Positions 24,503-33,477 of a stretch of 39,287 nt of DNA are shown piece by piece; within the stretch, counting starts at the first letter, position 1; the number at the start of each line of letters is the position of its first letter. Below the pieces are notes generated by a model. That model saw only the letters and a list, made by a program, of their open reading frames with translations, searched no databases and was not told the DNA's origin. Source of the stretch: an uncultured Paraprevotella sp. (GTDB lineage: Bacteria; Bacteroidota; Bacteroidia; Bacteroidales; Bacteroidaceae); contig CAMWUI010000027.1 in the NCBI GenBank assembly GCA_947177395.1, positions 1 to 39,287 of the forward strand, read 5' to 3'. The translations under genes and the position numbers were made by a program.

Positions 24503-25987
24503 ATGAAAGCATATAAGACCGTTCTGTTCATTTTCTGCGTGTTGGCCGGTTTGGCTGTGATTTGTCTGTTCTTCCCCAAAGGAGGAATACCGGTCGGAAA
24601 CATACGTTTAGACTTTCCGGCACTGAAGGATGTCTTGGAAAACAAAACGCTGGCGAATGACGAAGATTCAGCGTCCGATGAACCGGTACTTACCCCGGAA
24701 CAATTAATGCAGCAACGGCTGGAGGCTCTGCAACTGGCCAAAGAAAACGAATTCATGGAATTTTGTAGGAAAGCACCCGCCCGTTTTTATCTGCCTCATG
24801 ACAGTATTCCATATCTGGATTGCCTCTTTGAAGCTTTGGAAAACGCAGATAACAGACATGTCCGTATCATGCATTACGGAGATTCGCAGCTGGAATGCGA
24901 CCGGATAAGCAGCAATCTGCGTGAGGAATTTCAGGAACGTTTCGGTGGTATCGGAGTAGGATTAATACCTGCCGTCCAGACCGTACCGACTTATACGCTG
25001 GGGCAGACCGCCTCACCGGAAGGATTGCACCGTTACTTGGCATACGGACCATCCAACATGCGGGTTTCCCACAACCGCTACGGTGTCATGGCGCAGATGA
25101 CACGGGTGGACGGAAATGCGAACCTGGCATTCCGTACCCGAGGAGGCAAGGATTATGCCCACGCCCAAACATTTTCAGAAGTAACGGTATTGGCACAAGG
25201 ACATGGTACGATTAAAGTGACGGCATCAGATTCCACTACGACGTTGACATCCGACACCACGAACAAAGGTCTTTGTTTCCATACGGTCCGCCTGCCGCAT
25301 GCTACAGACCGGGCTTCTGTAAGCATAAACGGGCAATGGGAAGTGTACGGAATAAAACTCGAGGGAGCAAAAGGTATTTCCATTGACAATATCCCCATGC
25401 GCGGTTCGTCGGGTACGATGTTTACCAAGATAGAACGTTCAAGCATGGAACCGTTTTTCAGAAAAGAAAATGTCGGTTTGATAATCCTTCAGTACGGTGG
25501 TAATTCCGTCCCTTATCTAAAGACAGACAAGGCTATCGAGACATATAAGGAAGGACTGAAAAAACAGATTGCTTTATTCCGCTCCATGTCTCCCCGTTCA
25601 TGTATCCTGTTTATCGGACCATCGGATATGGCGACAAGCATTCAAGGGACGATGCAGACATATCCCCAATTGGAAAAGGTGGTACAAGCGATCCGGGAAG
25701 CCGCCGATGAATCGGGGGTAGCGTTCTGGAACCTGTATGACGCAATGGGTGGAAAAGGCTCGATGGTCAGATGGGTGAATGCCCGTCCTCAGTTGGCCGG
25801 CTCCGATTATGTGCATTTCACGCCGAAGGGAGCGCGCGAAGTGGCACACATGCTGTTCGAGACGTTCCAACTGTATTATAAATTCTATCGCTTCCGTACA
25901 GGAAAAGACAAAGTTACCTTGCCGGAAGACACGCTGTCTGTCGCTGATTCTGTCATTTCAGTAGCAGATACCGCGGCAGTTCATTAA
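24503..25987 (+). CDS. SGNH/GDSL-type acyltransferase or esterase, membrane-anchored
   Basis: The 494-residue protein has an N-terminal anchor (about 5-25) and a linker rich in charged residues, then an SGNH domain facing the periplasm. Block I is HYGDSQLE with the catalytic Ser128; block V is DYVHF with D435 and H438. Block III, usually GxND, reads GGNS (332-335). A beta-sandwich-like insert lies between blocks I and III. It is followed 12 bases later by a second SGNH gene and then an MBOAT gene, as in alginate-type O-acetylation systems, where SGNH proteins move acetyl groups from the membrane acyltransferase to a polysaccharide. The target here is unknown. Confidence 0.8.
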   Translation: MKAYKTVLFIFCVLAGLAVICLFFPKGGIPVGNIRLDFPALKDVLENKTLANDEDSASDEPVLTPEQLMQQRLEALQLAKENEFMEFCRKAPARFYLPHDSIPYLDCLFEALENADNRHVRIMHYGDSQLECDRISSNLREEFQERFGGIGVGLIPAVQTVPTYTLGQTASPEGLHRYLAYGPSNMRVSHNRYGVMAQMTRVDGNANLAFRTRGGKDYAHAQTFSEVTVLAQGHGTIKVTASDSTTTLTSDTTNKGLCFHTVRLPHATDRASVSINGQWEVYGIKLEGAKGISIDNIPMRGSSGTMFTKIERSSMEPFFRKENVGLIILQYGGNSVPYLKTDKAIETYKEGLKKQIALFRSMSPRSCILFIGPSDMATSIQGTMQTYPQLEKVVQAIREAADESGVAFWNLYDAMGGKGSMVRWVNARPQLAGSDYVHFTPKGAREVAHMLFETFQLYYKFYRFRTGKDKVTLPEDTLSVADSVISVADTAAVH

Positions 25988-25999
25988 AGTACAATCTCT

Positions 26000-27265
26000 A
26001 TGAAACGAATCCTCCTATATATAATAATGTATATGGCATTGGTCGGCAATGCCTATGTCCGTGCACAGAGATTGCAGGACATATCCGTAAAGGAACTGCC
26101 CCGGTATTCCTGTGTTTCATACGACAAAGACACGCTCGAATTCCCGGCTGGGAAGCAGGTGTTCAAACATTTGTATCAAACATTAAACACCATGCTGTAC
26201 GAGGGGGGCGCGCAGTTGTCCGTGCTTCATATAGGAGGCAGCCATGTGCAAGCCGGACACTTCAGCAACAGGTTACGTTGCAACCTGAATTCCATGTCTC
26301 CTGCCGCACGGGGCAACCGGGGATGTCTGTTCCCGTTCGGCGCTTTGCATACAAATGCCCCGGCCGGTTATACAATCAGTTATGCCGGAGTATGGAACGG
26401 AGCCCGGTGTGTGGAAAAAGCTCCGGTTCTGACATTGGGAATCACCGGTGCCGCTGTCCAGACCACGGACACATTGGCTTCGCTGACACTGGATCTGGCC
26501 ACAGATGATTCACTGGACTGGTCTTTCAACCGGCTCCGGGTACTCGGAACGGGGACATCCGAATGTGTGTCCCCCTTGTTAGTATGGAACGGTGACACAT
26601 TGCCTCCGGCCGAATACGTCAAAAACGACAGTTACTTGTTCAACTTACCGTCAGACACCACATCCTGCCACCTTGTTTTTCGGGGATTGGAGCAGGGAAG
26701 CTTTGAATTGCGGGGATTGATTCCGGAACGAGAACATGCCGGAGGAATTACTTATCATGAAGCAGGAATAAACGGGGCAGCTGTTCCGTCATGGCTGAAA
26801 TGCGACAAATTTGAACAAGAGTTGAAATATATACATCCGGATTTGGTTATCTTCGGCATAGGCATCAATGACGCGAACGTACCGGCCTACCTGTTCAACC
26901 CGGAAACATTCAAAGAGAATTACCGCAGACTGATGGAACGCATACGTACCGTCAGTCCAGACTGCGCTTTCCTTTTCGTCACGAACAACGACTGTTTCCT
27001 GCGGGTGAAAAAATACCGTCGCACTTACAACCCGAATACGATGAAGGTAGAGAAAGCTTTCCGGGAACTGGCGGCGGAATGCGGCGGAGCCGTATGGAAC
27101 CAGTTCCGGATAATGGGAGGATTCCGTTCGTCCGCTTCGTGGCAGTATGCCGGTTTGATGCGGACAGACCGGATTCACTTCACACGCGAAGGCTATGAAC
27201 TATTAGGGGATTTACTATACAATGCACTAATTACAGATTATTTGAGATTCAATGGAAATCAGTGA
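26000..27265 (+). CDS. Second SGNH-like protein with altered block I
   Basis: The 421-residue protein has a short signal peptide (about 1-22, ending VRAQ). Block I reads HIGGSHVQ (77-84), so the Asp of GDS is Gly although Ser81 remains. Block III is GIND (288-291), and block V is DRIHF with D390 and H393. Thus the catalytic Ser, Asp and His are all still present. Together with the upstream protein the pair show complementary changes: one keeps GDS and lacks GxND, the other keeps GxND and lacks GDS. The stop overlaps the MBOAT start by 14 bases, indicating coupling. Probably periplasmic. Confidence 0.75.
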   Translation: MKRILLYIIMYMALVGNAYVRAQRLQDISVKELPRYSCVSYDKDTLEFPAGKQVFKHLYQTLNTMLYEGGAQLSVLHIGGSHVQAGHFSNRLRCNLNSMSPAARGNRGCLFPFGALHTNAPAGYTISYAGVWNGARCVEKAPVLTLGITGAAVQTTDTLASLTLDLATDDSLDWSFNRLRVLGTGTSECVSPLLVWNGDTLPPAEYVKNDSYLFNLPSDTTSCHLVFRGLEQGSFELRGLIPEREHAGGITYHEAGINGAAVPSWLKCDKFEQELKYIHPDLVIFGIGINDANVPAYLFNPETFKENYRRLMERIRTVSPDCAFLFVTNNDCFLRVKKYRRTYNPNTMKVEKAFRELAAECGGAVWNQFRIMGGFRSSASWQYAGLMRTDRIHFTREGYELLGDLLYNALITDYLRFNGNQ

Positions 27266-29120
27266 AATATTTATTATTTGCAGGGACTATCTGAAAGCAG
27301 TTTTCTCTTTCAATCCGAACAGTCCCTTGTTATTTACGCAGTTTCAGTTCTGGGCGTTCTTTGCCATTGTCTTCGCTTTTTTCGCCCTGTTCAAGAACAA
27401 GCGCCTGTTGCGCAACAGTTATCTGTTCTTTATCAGCCTGCTATTCTATTATAAGACGAGCGGTCTGTTTGTCGGCCTGCTGATGCTGGTTACATGCACC
27501 GACTTTTTCATAGCCCGCGGCATCGCTGCAAGCCCAGTTCAGTGGAAGCGCCGTTCATTACTGATACTCAGCGTATGTATAGACCTATCCATATTGTGTT
27601 ACTTCAAGTATGCCTACTTCTTCACGGACATGGTCAATTCCCTCTTCGGGACTGCCTTTACGGTGACGAATGTGGCAGCCGAAGAAGTCAACCGATTGTT
27701 AGGTACGCCTTTCTTCAACGTAGAACGCATCATACTCCCTGTGGGCATTTCATTCTATACATTCCAGGTCATCAGCTATACGGCGGATGTCTACAAGGGG
27801 CTGATAAAACCGGTTCGTAACCTGCTCGACTTCGGCTTCTACGTAAGTTTCTTCCCTCAGCTGGTGGCCGGTCCTATCGTCAAAGCCAGCGATTTCATAC
27901 CCCAGCTTTACCGCAGATACAACCTGAGCCGCCTGCAATTCGGCATGGCCGTTTTCTGGATACTGAACGGATTGGTAAAAAAAATAGTGCTGAGCGACTA
28001 TCTGGCCGTCAACTTTATAGACCGTGTATTCGACAACCCGCTGCTTTTCTCTGGTTTCGAGAATCTAATGGCACTGTTTCTGTACTCATTGCAAGTGTAT
28101 GCTGACTTTTCCGGATATACAGACATAGCCATTGGGCTGTCCCTCCTGATGGGATTCCATCTGCCGCTTAACTTCAACTCCCCTTACAAGGCACAAAACT
28201 GCGGAAACTTCTGGAAAAGGTGGCACATATCCTTGTCCCGCTGGTTGCAAACTTATTTGTACATCCCCCTCGGAGGTAATCGGAACGTGACGTTCGGCAC
28301 ATTTTTCTGGCTGGGCACGATAACGTTGGCCGCCCTCATCCTGTCGGGAAACATGTGGATTGCCGCCGCTGTGCTTCTTCTGGCCGCCGCTGTCATACTC
28401 ACGGCATTGCGCCATCCTGAAAAGCGCCGGCATATCTGGGCTAACTTGAACTCCATGATAACGATGTTGCTCGGAGGCTTGTGGCACGGGGCCAGTTGCA
28501 ACTTCATGATATGGGGCGGATTGAACGGTGCTGGAATGATTGTCTTTAAATTCTGGCGAGACATGCAGACAGGCATTCGTCTGCTGACATCGGCCGCCGT
28601 CACAGCCGTTCTAATACTTCTGGCCGCCTTTTACTCCATGCCGTTATGGAATCTTCTGCTCGTTTTCGCCGCTTTCATCACGGTCAGCACCGGCATACGC
28701 TGGCTGTACAACCGTTTCGGAGGTGCAGGCGGTTTCGGCTGGCTGGAGCGGGGGTGGGCTGTTGCAGTCACGTTTACCTTCATTACTTTCACCCGTCTGT
28801 TCTTCCGGTCCGGCTCCAATCTGGATCCGGCTGTAGCCAACGAAACGGCCTGGCAGATAGCCCGTGATATGGTAACGCAGATAGGCAGCGCATGGAATGC
28901 CGACGCCTGGGAAGTAATCGCAGCCTACAGGAACGTATTCCTGCTGTTTGTGCTGGGCATGCTCATACACTGGCTGCCGGAGCGCCTGAAACGCCGTTAC
29001 CGGATTGTGTTTGCCCGGTTGCCCCTTCCGCTGATATGGGCTTCCGTCGTTGTCACGGTCTTCGTCGTATACCAGTTCGTGACAGCCGAGATGCAGCCAT
29101 TCATCTATTTCCAGTTCTGA
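27252..29120 (+). CDS. MBOAT-family membrane O-acyltransferase (AlgI/DltB-like)
   Basis: The 622-residue inner-membrane protein has more than ten helices. The MBOAT core is clear: PVGISFYTFQVISYTADVYKG, FFPQLVAGPI, FWKRWHISLSRWL and the catalytic His412 in LLGGLWHGAS. The family transfers acyl groups, usually acetyl, across the membrane to a partner protein or polysaccharide. With two SGNH proteins before it, it forms a three-gene O-acetylation cassette. The last roughly 200 residues add further helices beyond the usual core. A terminator hairpin follows at 29155-29197. Confidence 0.88.
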   Translation: MEISEIFIICRDYLKAVFSFNPNSPLLFTQFQFWAFFAIVFAFFALFKNKRLLRNSYLFFISLLFYYKTSGLFVGLLMLVTCTDFFIARGIAASPVQWKRRSLLILSVCIDLSILCYFKYAYFFTDMVNSLFGTAFTVTNVAAEEVNRLLGTPFFNVERIILPVGISFYTFQVISYTADVYKGLIKPVRNLLDFGFYVSFFPQLVAGPIVKASDFIPQLYRRYNLSRLQFGMAVFWILNGLVKKIVLSDYLAVNFIDRVFDNPLLFSGFENLMALFLYSLQVYADFSGYTDIAIGLSLLMGFHLPLNFNSPYKAQNCGNFWKRWHISLSRWLQTYLYIPLGGNRNVTFGTFFWLGTITLAALILSGNMWIAAAVLLLAAAVILTALRHPEKRRHIWANLNSMITMLLGGLWHGASCNFMIWGGLNGAGMIVFKFWRDMQTGIRLLTSAAVTAVLILLAAFYSMPLWNLLLVFAAFITVSTGIRWLYNRFGGAGGFGWLERGWAVAVTFTFITFTRLFFRSGSNLDPAVANETAWQIARDMVTQIGSAWNADAWEVIAAYRNVFLLFVLGMLIHWLPERLKRRYRIVFARLPLPLIWASVVVTVFVVYQFVTAEMQPFIYFQF

Positions 29121-29154
29121 AAAAAGGGTGGGGGAAGACCACCGGATACAGAAA

Positions 29155-29197
29155 GATGCCCGCGGACTTCCGAAATGGAAATCTGCGGGCATCCTTC
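29155..29197 (+). terminator. Terminator of the O-acetylation cassette
   Basis: GATGCCCGCGGA (29155-29166) pairs with TCTGCGGGCATC (29182-29193), with one mismatch or wobble near the loop, followed by CTTCT. It also lies downstream of the convergent mscL stop and may serve both. Confidence 0.65.
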
Positions 29198-29258
29198 TAT
29201 AACGCTTCCCGGTGTTGCCGCAATCCGTCACGATGCGGTCGCTCCGTGACAAATCCTG

Positions 29259-29690
29259 TCACTTCCGCTCTTTCAGCAAGTCCCGGATTTCAGTCAGCAA
29301 CAGTTCTTCTTTGGAAGGAGCCGGAGGAGTAGGGGGAGTCGCTGTTTCCTCTTCCTTTTTCCGTGTGAAACGCATAATAACTTTCAGAATAAGGAATATA
29401 CAAAAAGCGACAATGATAAAGTCCAGTGTGTTCTGCAAGAAATTACCGTATGCAATCGTGGCCGCTTCCGTCCCTTCGGGTGCAAGCGGATTGGCCGGTA
29501 ACGTATATTTCAAATCCGTAAAGTTAACCCCGTTAATCAGATAGCCGATCGGAGGCATAATCACGTCGTTCACCAGCGAAGAGACAATCTTGCCGAAAGC
29601 CCCGCCGATGATGACACCGACCGCCATGTCCACCACATTGCCTTTCATCGCAAAGGCCTTGAATTCCTGTAAGAAGCTGCTTTTTCCCAT
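29259..29690 (-). CDS. mscL: Large-conductance mechanosensitive channel MscL
   Basis: MscL opens under membrane tension to release solutes on hypo-osmotic shock. The 143-residue protein has the N-terminal helix [19 protein letters not shown], a pore-lining first membrane helix ([20 protein letters not shown]), a periplasmic loop, a second helix and a charged C-terminal bundle ([16 protein letters not shown]). A proline-rich linker (TPPTPPAPS) before the bundle is a little longer than usual. It is a single gene; its weak -7-like sequence overlaps the inverted repeat at 29720-29740. Confidence 0.96.
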   Translation of the reverse strand: MGKSSFLQEFKAFAMKGNVVDMAVGVIIGGAFGKIVSSLVNDVIMPPIGYLINGVNFTDLKYTLPANPLAPEGTEAATIAYGNFLQNTLDFIIVAFCIFLILKVIMRFTRKKEEETATPPTPPAPSKEELLLTEIRDLLKERK

Positions 29691-29712
29691 TTTTTTTGAT
29701 ATTTGTTATATG

Positions 29713-29748
29713 TTTGAGCGCGAAATTAAAAAGAATTTCGTAATTTTG
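29713..29748 (+). promoter_or_regulatory. Promoter and inverted repeat upstream of the small lipoprotein and gap
   Basis: TAATTTTG (29741-29748) is a good -7 box. TTTG at 29713-29716 is 24 bases upstream, longer than usual. Between them CGAAATT and AATTTCG (within 29720-29740) form an inverted repeat with 7-bp arms and a 6-base spacer, placed like an operator. Confidence 0.5.
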
Positions 29749-29768
29749 CATTGCAATAAAGCAAAAAA

Positions 29769-29858
29769 ATGAGAACGTGTAGCATATTTGTCATAGGGAT
29801 TGCCATACTGTTTCTATTGATGGCATGCAGGACGGGAGATTATTGCAATTGCGGATAA
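29769..29858 (+). CDS. Very small lipoprotein, 29 aa
   Basis: ATG at 29769 to TAA at 29856-29858. The product is almost all lipoprotein signal: a short polar start (MRTC), a hydrophobic core (SIFVIGIAILF), and the lipobox LLMAC with the lipid Cys at 20. The mature part would be only ten residues, including three cysteines (lipid Cys20, C26 and C28), ending CNCG. A good -7 box lies 20 bases upstream, and gap starts 63 bases downstream, so it probably travels in the gap leader. Small lipoproteins of this kind occur in Bacteroidetes; function unknown. Confidence 0.6.
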   Translation: MRTCSIFVIGIAILFLLMACRTGDYCNCG

Positions 29859-29912
29859 GAGACATAAAGAACTGAGATTTAATAAACTTATATTCAAAAC
29901 CTTTAATTTTAA

Positions 29913-30932
<1,020 letters not shown>

Positions 30933-30962
30933 TTTCTTAACTTGTCTTATATTCCATTTTTT

Positions 30963-30994
30963 AAGGCTGCTTCCATCCGGAAGCGGCCTTTTTT
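30963..30994 (+). terminator. Intrinsic terminator of gap
   Basis: AAGGCTGCTTCC pairs with GGAAGCGGCCTT (one mismatch), followed by a run of six T. Confidence 0.85.
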
Positions 30995-31094
30995 GTATCG
31001 CTGCATTTTTTCCGGGACACCGCACGTTCTCATATATGACAGCCATACAACAGCATACATAAGTATCCCTGAACCCTTATCGCCGTAACAAGTG

Positions 31095-31278
31095 GATAAC
31101 TGATGCTACAGTCGTATGATAACTGATGCTACGGTCGTATGATGACTGATGCTACAGTCGTATGATGACTGATGCTACAGTCGTATGATGACTATTGTCA
31201 CAGTCTTATCATAACTGTTGGTACAACCTCATCATTGCACTCGGCACACTAATAGCATAACTGTTAAGACGGTCATAT
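31095..31278. repeat. Array 2: eight 23-bp units decaying toward padR
   Basis: Eight consecutive windows of exactly 23 bases start at 31095, 31118, 31141, 31164, 31187, 31210, 31233 and 31256. The first four are nearly identical, sharing the core CTGATGCTAC(A/G)GTCGTAT. Units 5, 6 and 8 keep the frame (ACT near the start, often AGT or GGT later, TAT or CAT at the end) but diverge, and unit 7 is weak. In the best units ACTG and CAGT form a small inverted repeat around six bases. The array lies between the gap terminator and the padR promoter, is not coding (period not divisible by three), and has the same period as array 1. Confidence 0.85.
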
Positions 31279-31292
31279 TATAATAAAAACAG

Positions 31293-31311
31293 TACTATGT
31301 ATTGCATAGTA
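31293..31311 (+). promoter_or_regulatory. Palindromic operator, probably for PadR
   Basis: TACTATG (31293-31299) and CATAGTA (31305-31311) form a perfect palindrome with a 5-base spacer. The spacer carries the -33 box, so a bound regulator would block RNA polymerase. Confidence 0.6.
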
Positions 31312-31332
31312 TAATAATAATGCATATATTTG
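31301..31332 (+). promoter_or_regulatory. Promoter of the padR-pspC operon
   Basis: ATTG (31301-31304), a 20-base spacer and TATATTTG (31325-31332) match the Bacteroides promoter. The -33 box lies in the spacer of the palindrome at 31293-31311. Confidence 0.7.
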
Positions 31333-31390
31333 CAGTACAACAAGGGAAGTTACTGGCCAGAACGATTCCCTATTAAAAAAGTAAAAGACT

Positions 31391-31738
31391 ATGAATGTGG
31401 ACAATGCAAAATCACAAATGCGGAAAGGGATGCTGGAATATTGCGTCATGCTGTTGCTGCGCAAAGAACCGTCCTATGCCTCCGACATCATCACTCAACT
31501 GAAGAAAGCTGAATTGATAGTGGTGGAAGGTACGCTGTATCCGTTGCTCACGCGCCTGAAAAAAGACGGGTTGCTGAGTTACGAATGGCGGGAATCCACC
31601 CAAGGGCCTCCCCGCAAGTATTATGCGCTGACCGTCGGCGGAGAACGTTTTCTCGCCGAACTGGACTGTGCCTGGAACGAACTTGCCAAAACAGTCAACC
31701 ATCTGAAAGCGGATATCCATCCGGCTTCTGTTGAATGA
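31391..31738 (+). CDS. PadR-family transcriptional regulator
   Basis: The 115-residue protein is a winged-helix repressor of the short PadR-s2 type. Family motifs are QMRKGMLEYCVMLLL at the start, YASDIITQLKKA, the recognition region VVEGTLYPLLTRLKKDGLLS, and the wing STQGPPRKYYALT. A short C-terminal helix mediates dimer contacts. It precedes a PspC gene by 36 bases, a common pairing in Bacteroidetes. The palindrome over its promoter suggests it represses its own operon. The inducing signal, perhaps envelope stress, is inferred from PspC. Confidence 0.92.
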   Translation: MNVDNAKSQMRKGMLEYCVMLLLRKEPSYASDIITQLKKAELIVVEGTLYPLLTRLKKDGLLSYEWRESTQGPPRKYYALTVGGERFLAELDCAWNELAKTVNHLKADIHPASVE

Positions 31739-31774
31739 CAGTATCCTATAAACCAACATCAAAAAGACCACAAC

Positions 31775-33415
31775 ATGAAAAAGAATATCACCATGAATCT
31801 TTTCGGTACATTGTATGCCATTGATGAGGATGCATACGAGTTGCTGAATACATACTTGAACAACATGAAACGGTACTTCTCGCACAAGGAGGGCGGAGAA
31901 GAAATAGCCGATGACATAGAACACCGGATGGCTGAACTGCTCAATGATTTGAGAACGACCGGCGTGGCGGCAATCAACATCGACCATGTGAAAGGAATCG
32001 TCGAACGCATCGGGAATCCGGAGGAAATGGAAGGGTTTGAAAAACAGGAGACTCCGTCGGACGAGGAAGCGCCCAAAGGGCACAGAGGCTTTGAATGGTT
32101 CAGGAAAAACTTCGGCATCGAGAGCCGTAAGAAACTGTTCCGTAATCCCGATGACAAGATTATCGGCGGCGTGCTTTCCGGCATAGCCTATTATTTCAAC
32201 ATCGATGCGATATGGATGCGCCTGCTTGCCATCCTCGTCTTTTTCTTCTCATACGGCAGTCCGGTGATAGCCTACCTGATACTCTGGTTGGTGATGCCCG
32301 TGGCATGTACTCCCGAAGACCGGCTCATGATGAAAGGCATACCCGTGAATATGGAAAACATTCATGATGAAATACTCGGTGAGGCCAGATGCCAGACAGA
32401 AAAACCTGTGGTTCAAAGGCATTCCATCATGAATCTGTTTTTCAAAGCAGTCGTCATATCATGCCTGTGTGTAATGTTCCTGCCTTTCATCGCCATACTG
32501 CTCTTGTTGTTTTTTGTATTCAGCCTCGTTATAGTCGGTCTCATTAATCACAGCGAGAACATGCTCATCGGCTTTCTCGGATCGGATTTCGAGTGGATTG
32601 GATGGGTGGCACAAGAGCAAAACATGTTTATGTTCCTGGCAACGGCCATCTCTGTCACCCTGTTGCTCATCCTGACCATCTGTCTGTTCGTCCGCGCCAT
32701 CCGCCACATTCTCGGACACGCATCCCCCCTCACGGTATCGCAGCGCACGGTTTACCTCGTGAGCTGGATACTCCTGCTGATTGCAAGCGGAGCTTTCCTC
32801 GTATGCGGCATAGCGCAATACGCAGCCCATAGCAGGAAAATACAGGAAGAGGTGATAACCAGCCAGGACTCCATTGTCCGGAGCAAAGACTCCCTTTACC
32901 TGGCACAGCGGGGGTGGCACATCGCAAAAAGCCGGAACTGCAGATTCTATGTCCATAGCGGCAATTATTACACCGGTGAGAGAGACAAGCGGTATATAGC
33001 CGGACAGGGCGCCAAGGGATTTGTGTATGAAGTGGAAAAGGTCGCCAAAGTCGCTCCGGGAAAATATCGTCTGAAAGCCATGGCCAGAACCGACGGAAAC
33101 GGTTGTCAGATATTCCTGTCGGACGGTAAGGAGCGGTATGCGGCGAAAGTACCCGTATGTTACAATAGCGGTGGCAATCTGTGGGAAAATGCCGTCAGTC
33201 GCGTGAAAGAGGAAGGCGAAGCGGTGGACTCCGTGTGGAAACAGATTGCCGGTGCCCACTATGGAAGAGGCTATGGATGGAATGAGGTTGTCATTGAACC
33301 GGTCCTTGTCAAAGGCTCTTCCGTGCGTTACGGCATCACCAACGATTGCCCCGACGAGGCATGGACCGGTACATGGTTTACCGCCACGGAATTCGTATTG
33401 GAAAAAATCAAATAA
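31775..33415 (+). CDS. PspC domain membrane protein
   Basis: The 546-residue protein begins with a cytoplasmic helical domain (about 1-100; MNLFGTLYAIDEDAYELLNTYL) found in many Bacteroidetes PspC proteins. The PspC domain follows (about 120-187): FRNPDDKIIGGVLSGIAYYF, then IWMRLLAILV and a second helix. Three more membrane segments (about 228-255, 283-305 and 325-347) lead to a C-terminal extracytoplasmic domain rich in beta structure. PspC proteins sense or respond to membrane damage in the phage-shock response. It is the second gene of the PadR operon. Confidence 0.85.
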   Translation: MKKNITMNLFGTLYAIDEDAYELLNTYLNNMKRYFSHKEGGEEIADDIEHRMAELLNDLRTTGVAAINIDHVKGIVERIGNPEEMEGFEKQETPSDEEAPKGHRGFEWFRKNFGIESRKKLFRNPDDKIIGGVLSGIAYYFNIDAIWMRLLAILVFFFSYGSPVIAYLILWLVMPVACTPEDRLMMKGIPVNMENIHDEILGEARCQTEKPVVQRHSIMNLFFKAVVISCLCVMFLPFIAILLLLFFVFSLVIVGLINHSENMLIGFLGSDFEWIGWVAQEQNMFMFLATAISVTLLLILTICLFVRAIRHILGHASPLTVSQRTVYLVSWILLLIASGAFLVCGIAQYAAHSRKIQEEVITSQDSIVRSKDSLYLAQRGWHIAKSRNCRFYVHSGNYYTGERDKRYIAGQGAKGFVYEVEKVAKVAPGKYRLKAMARTDGNGCQIFLSDGKERYAAKVPVCYNSGGNLWENAVSRVKEEGEAVDSVWKQIAGAHYGRGYGWNEVVIEPVLVKGSSVRYGITNDCPDEAWTGTWFTATEFVLEKIK

Positions 33416-33477
33416 GACTCCGGCTGTAAGCGAGAGAACCCGCAGGGATTTCCGCAACCGAAACTTACTTATAATAT

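Noticed and set aside
24503-29120. Dlt (teichoic acid D-alanylation) operon
   Set aside because: There is no DltA or carrier protein gene, the organism appears Gram-negative, and the partners are SGNH proteins as in O-acetylation systems.
32459-33457. 332-codon antisense ORF opposite the PspC gene
   Set aside because: It is a shadow frame: His/Asp/Gln-rich, no family features, and the sense gene has clear domains. Long antisense ORFs opposite 33478-37230 and 18729-21092 were rejected for the same reason.
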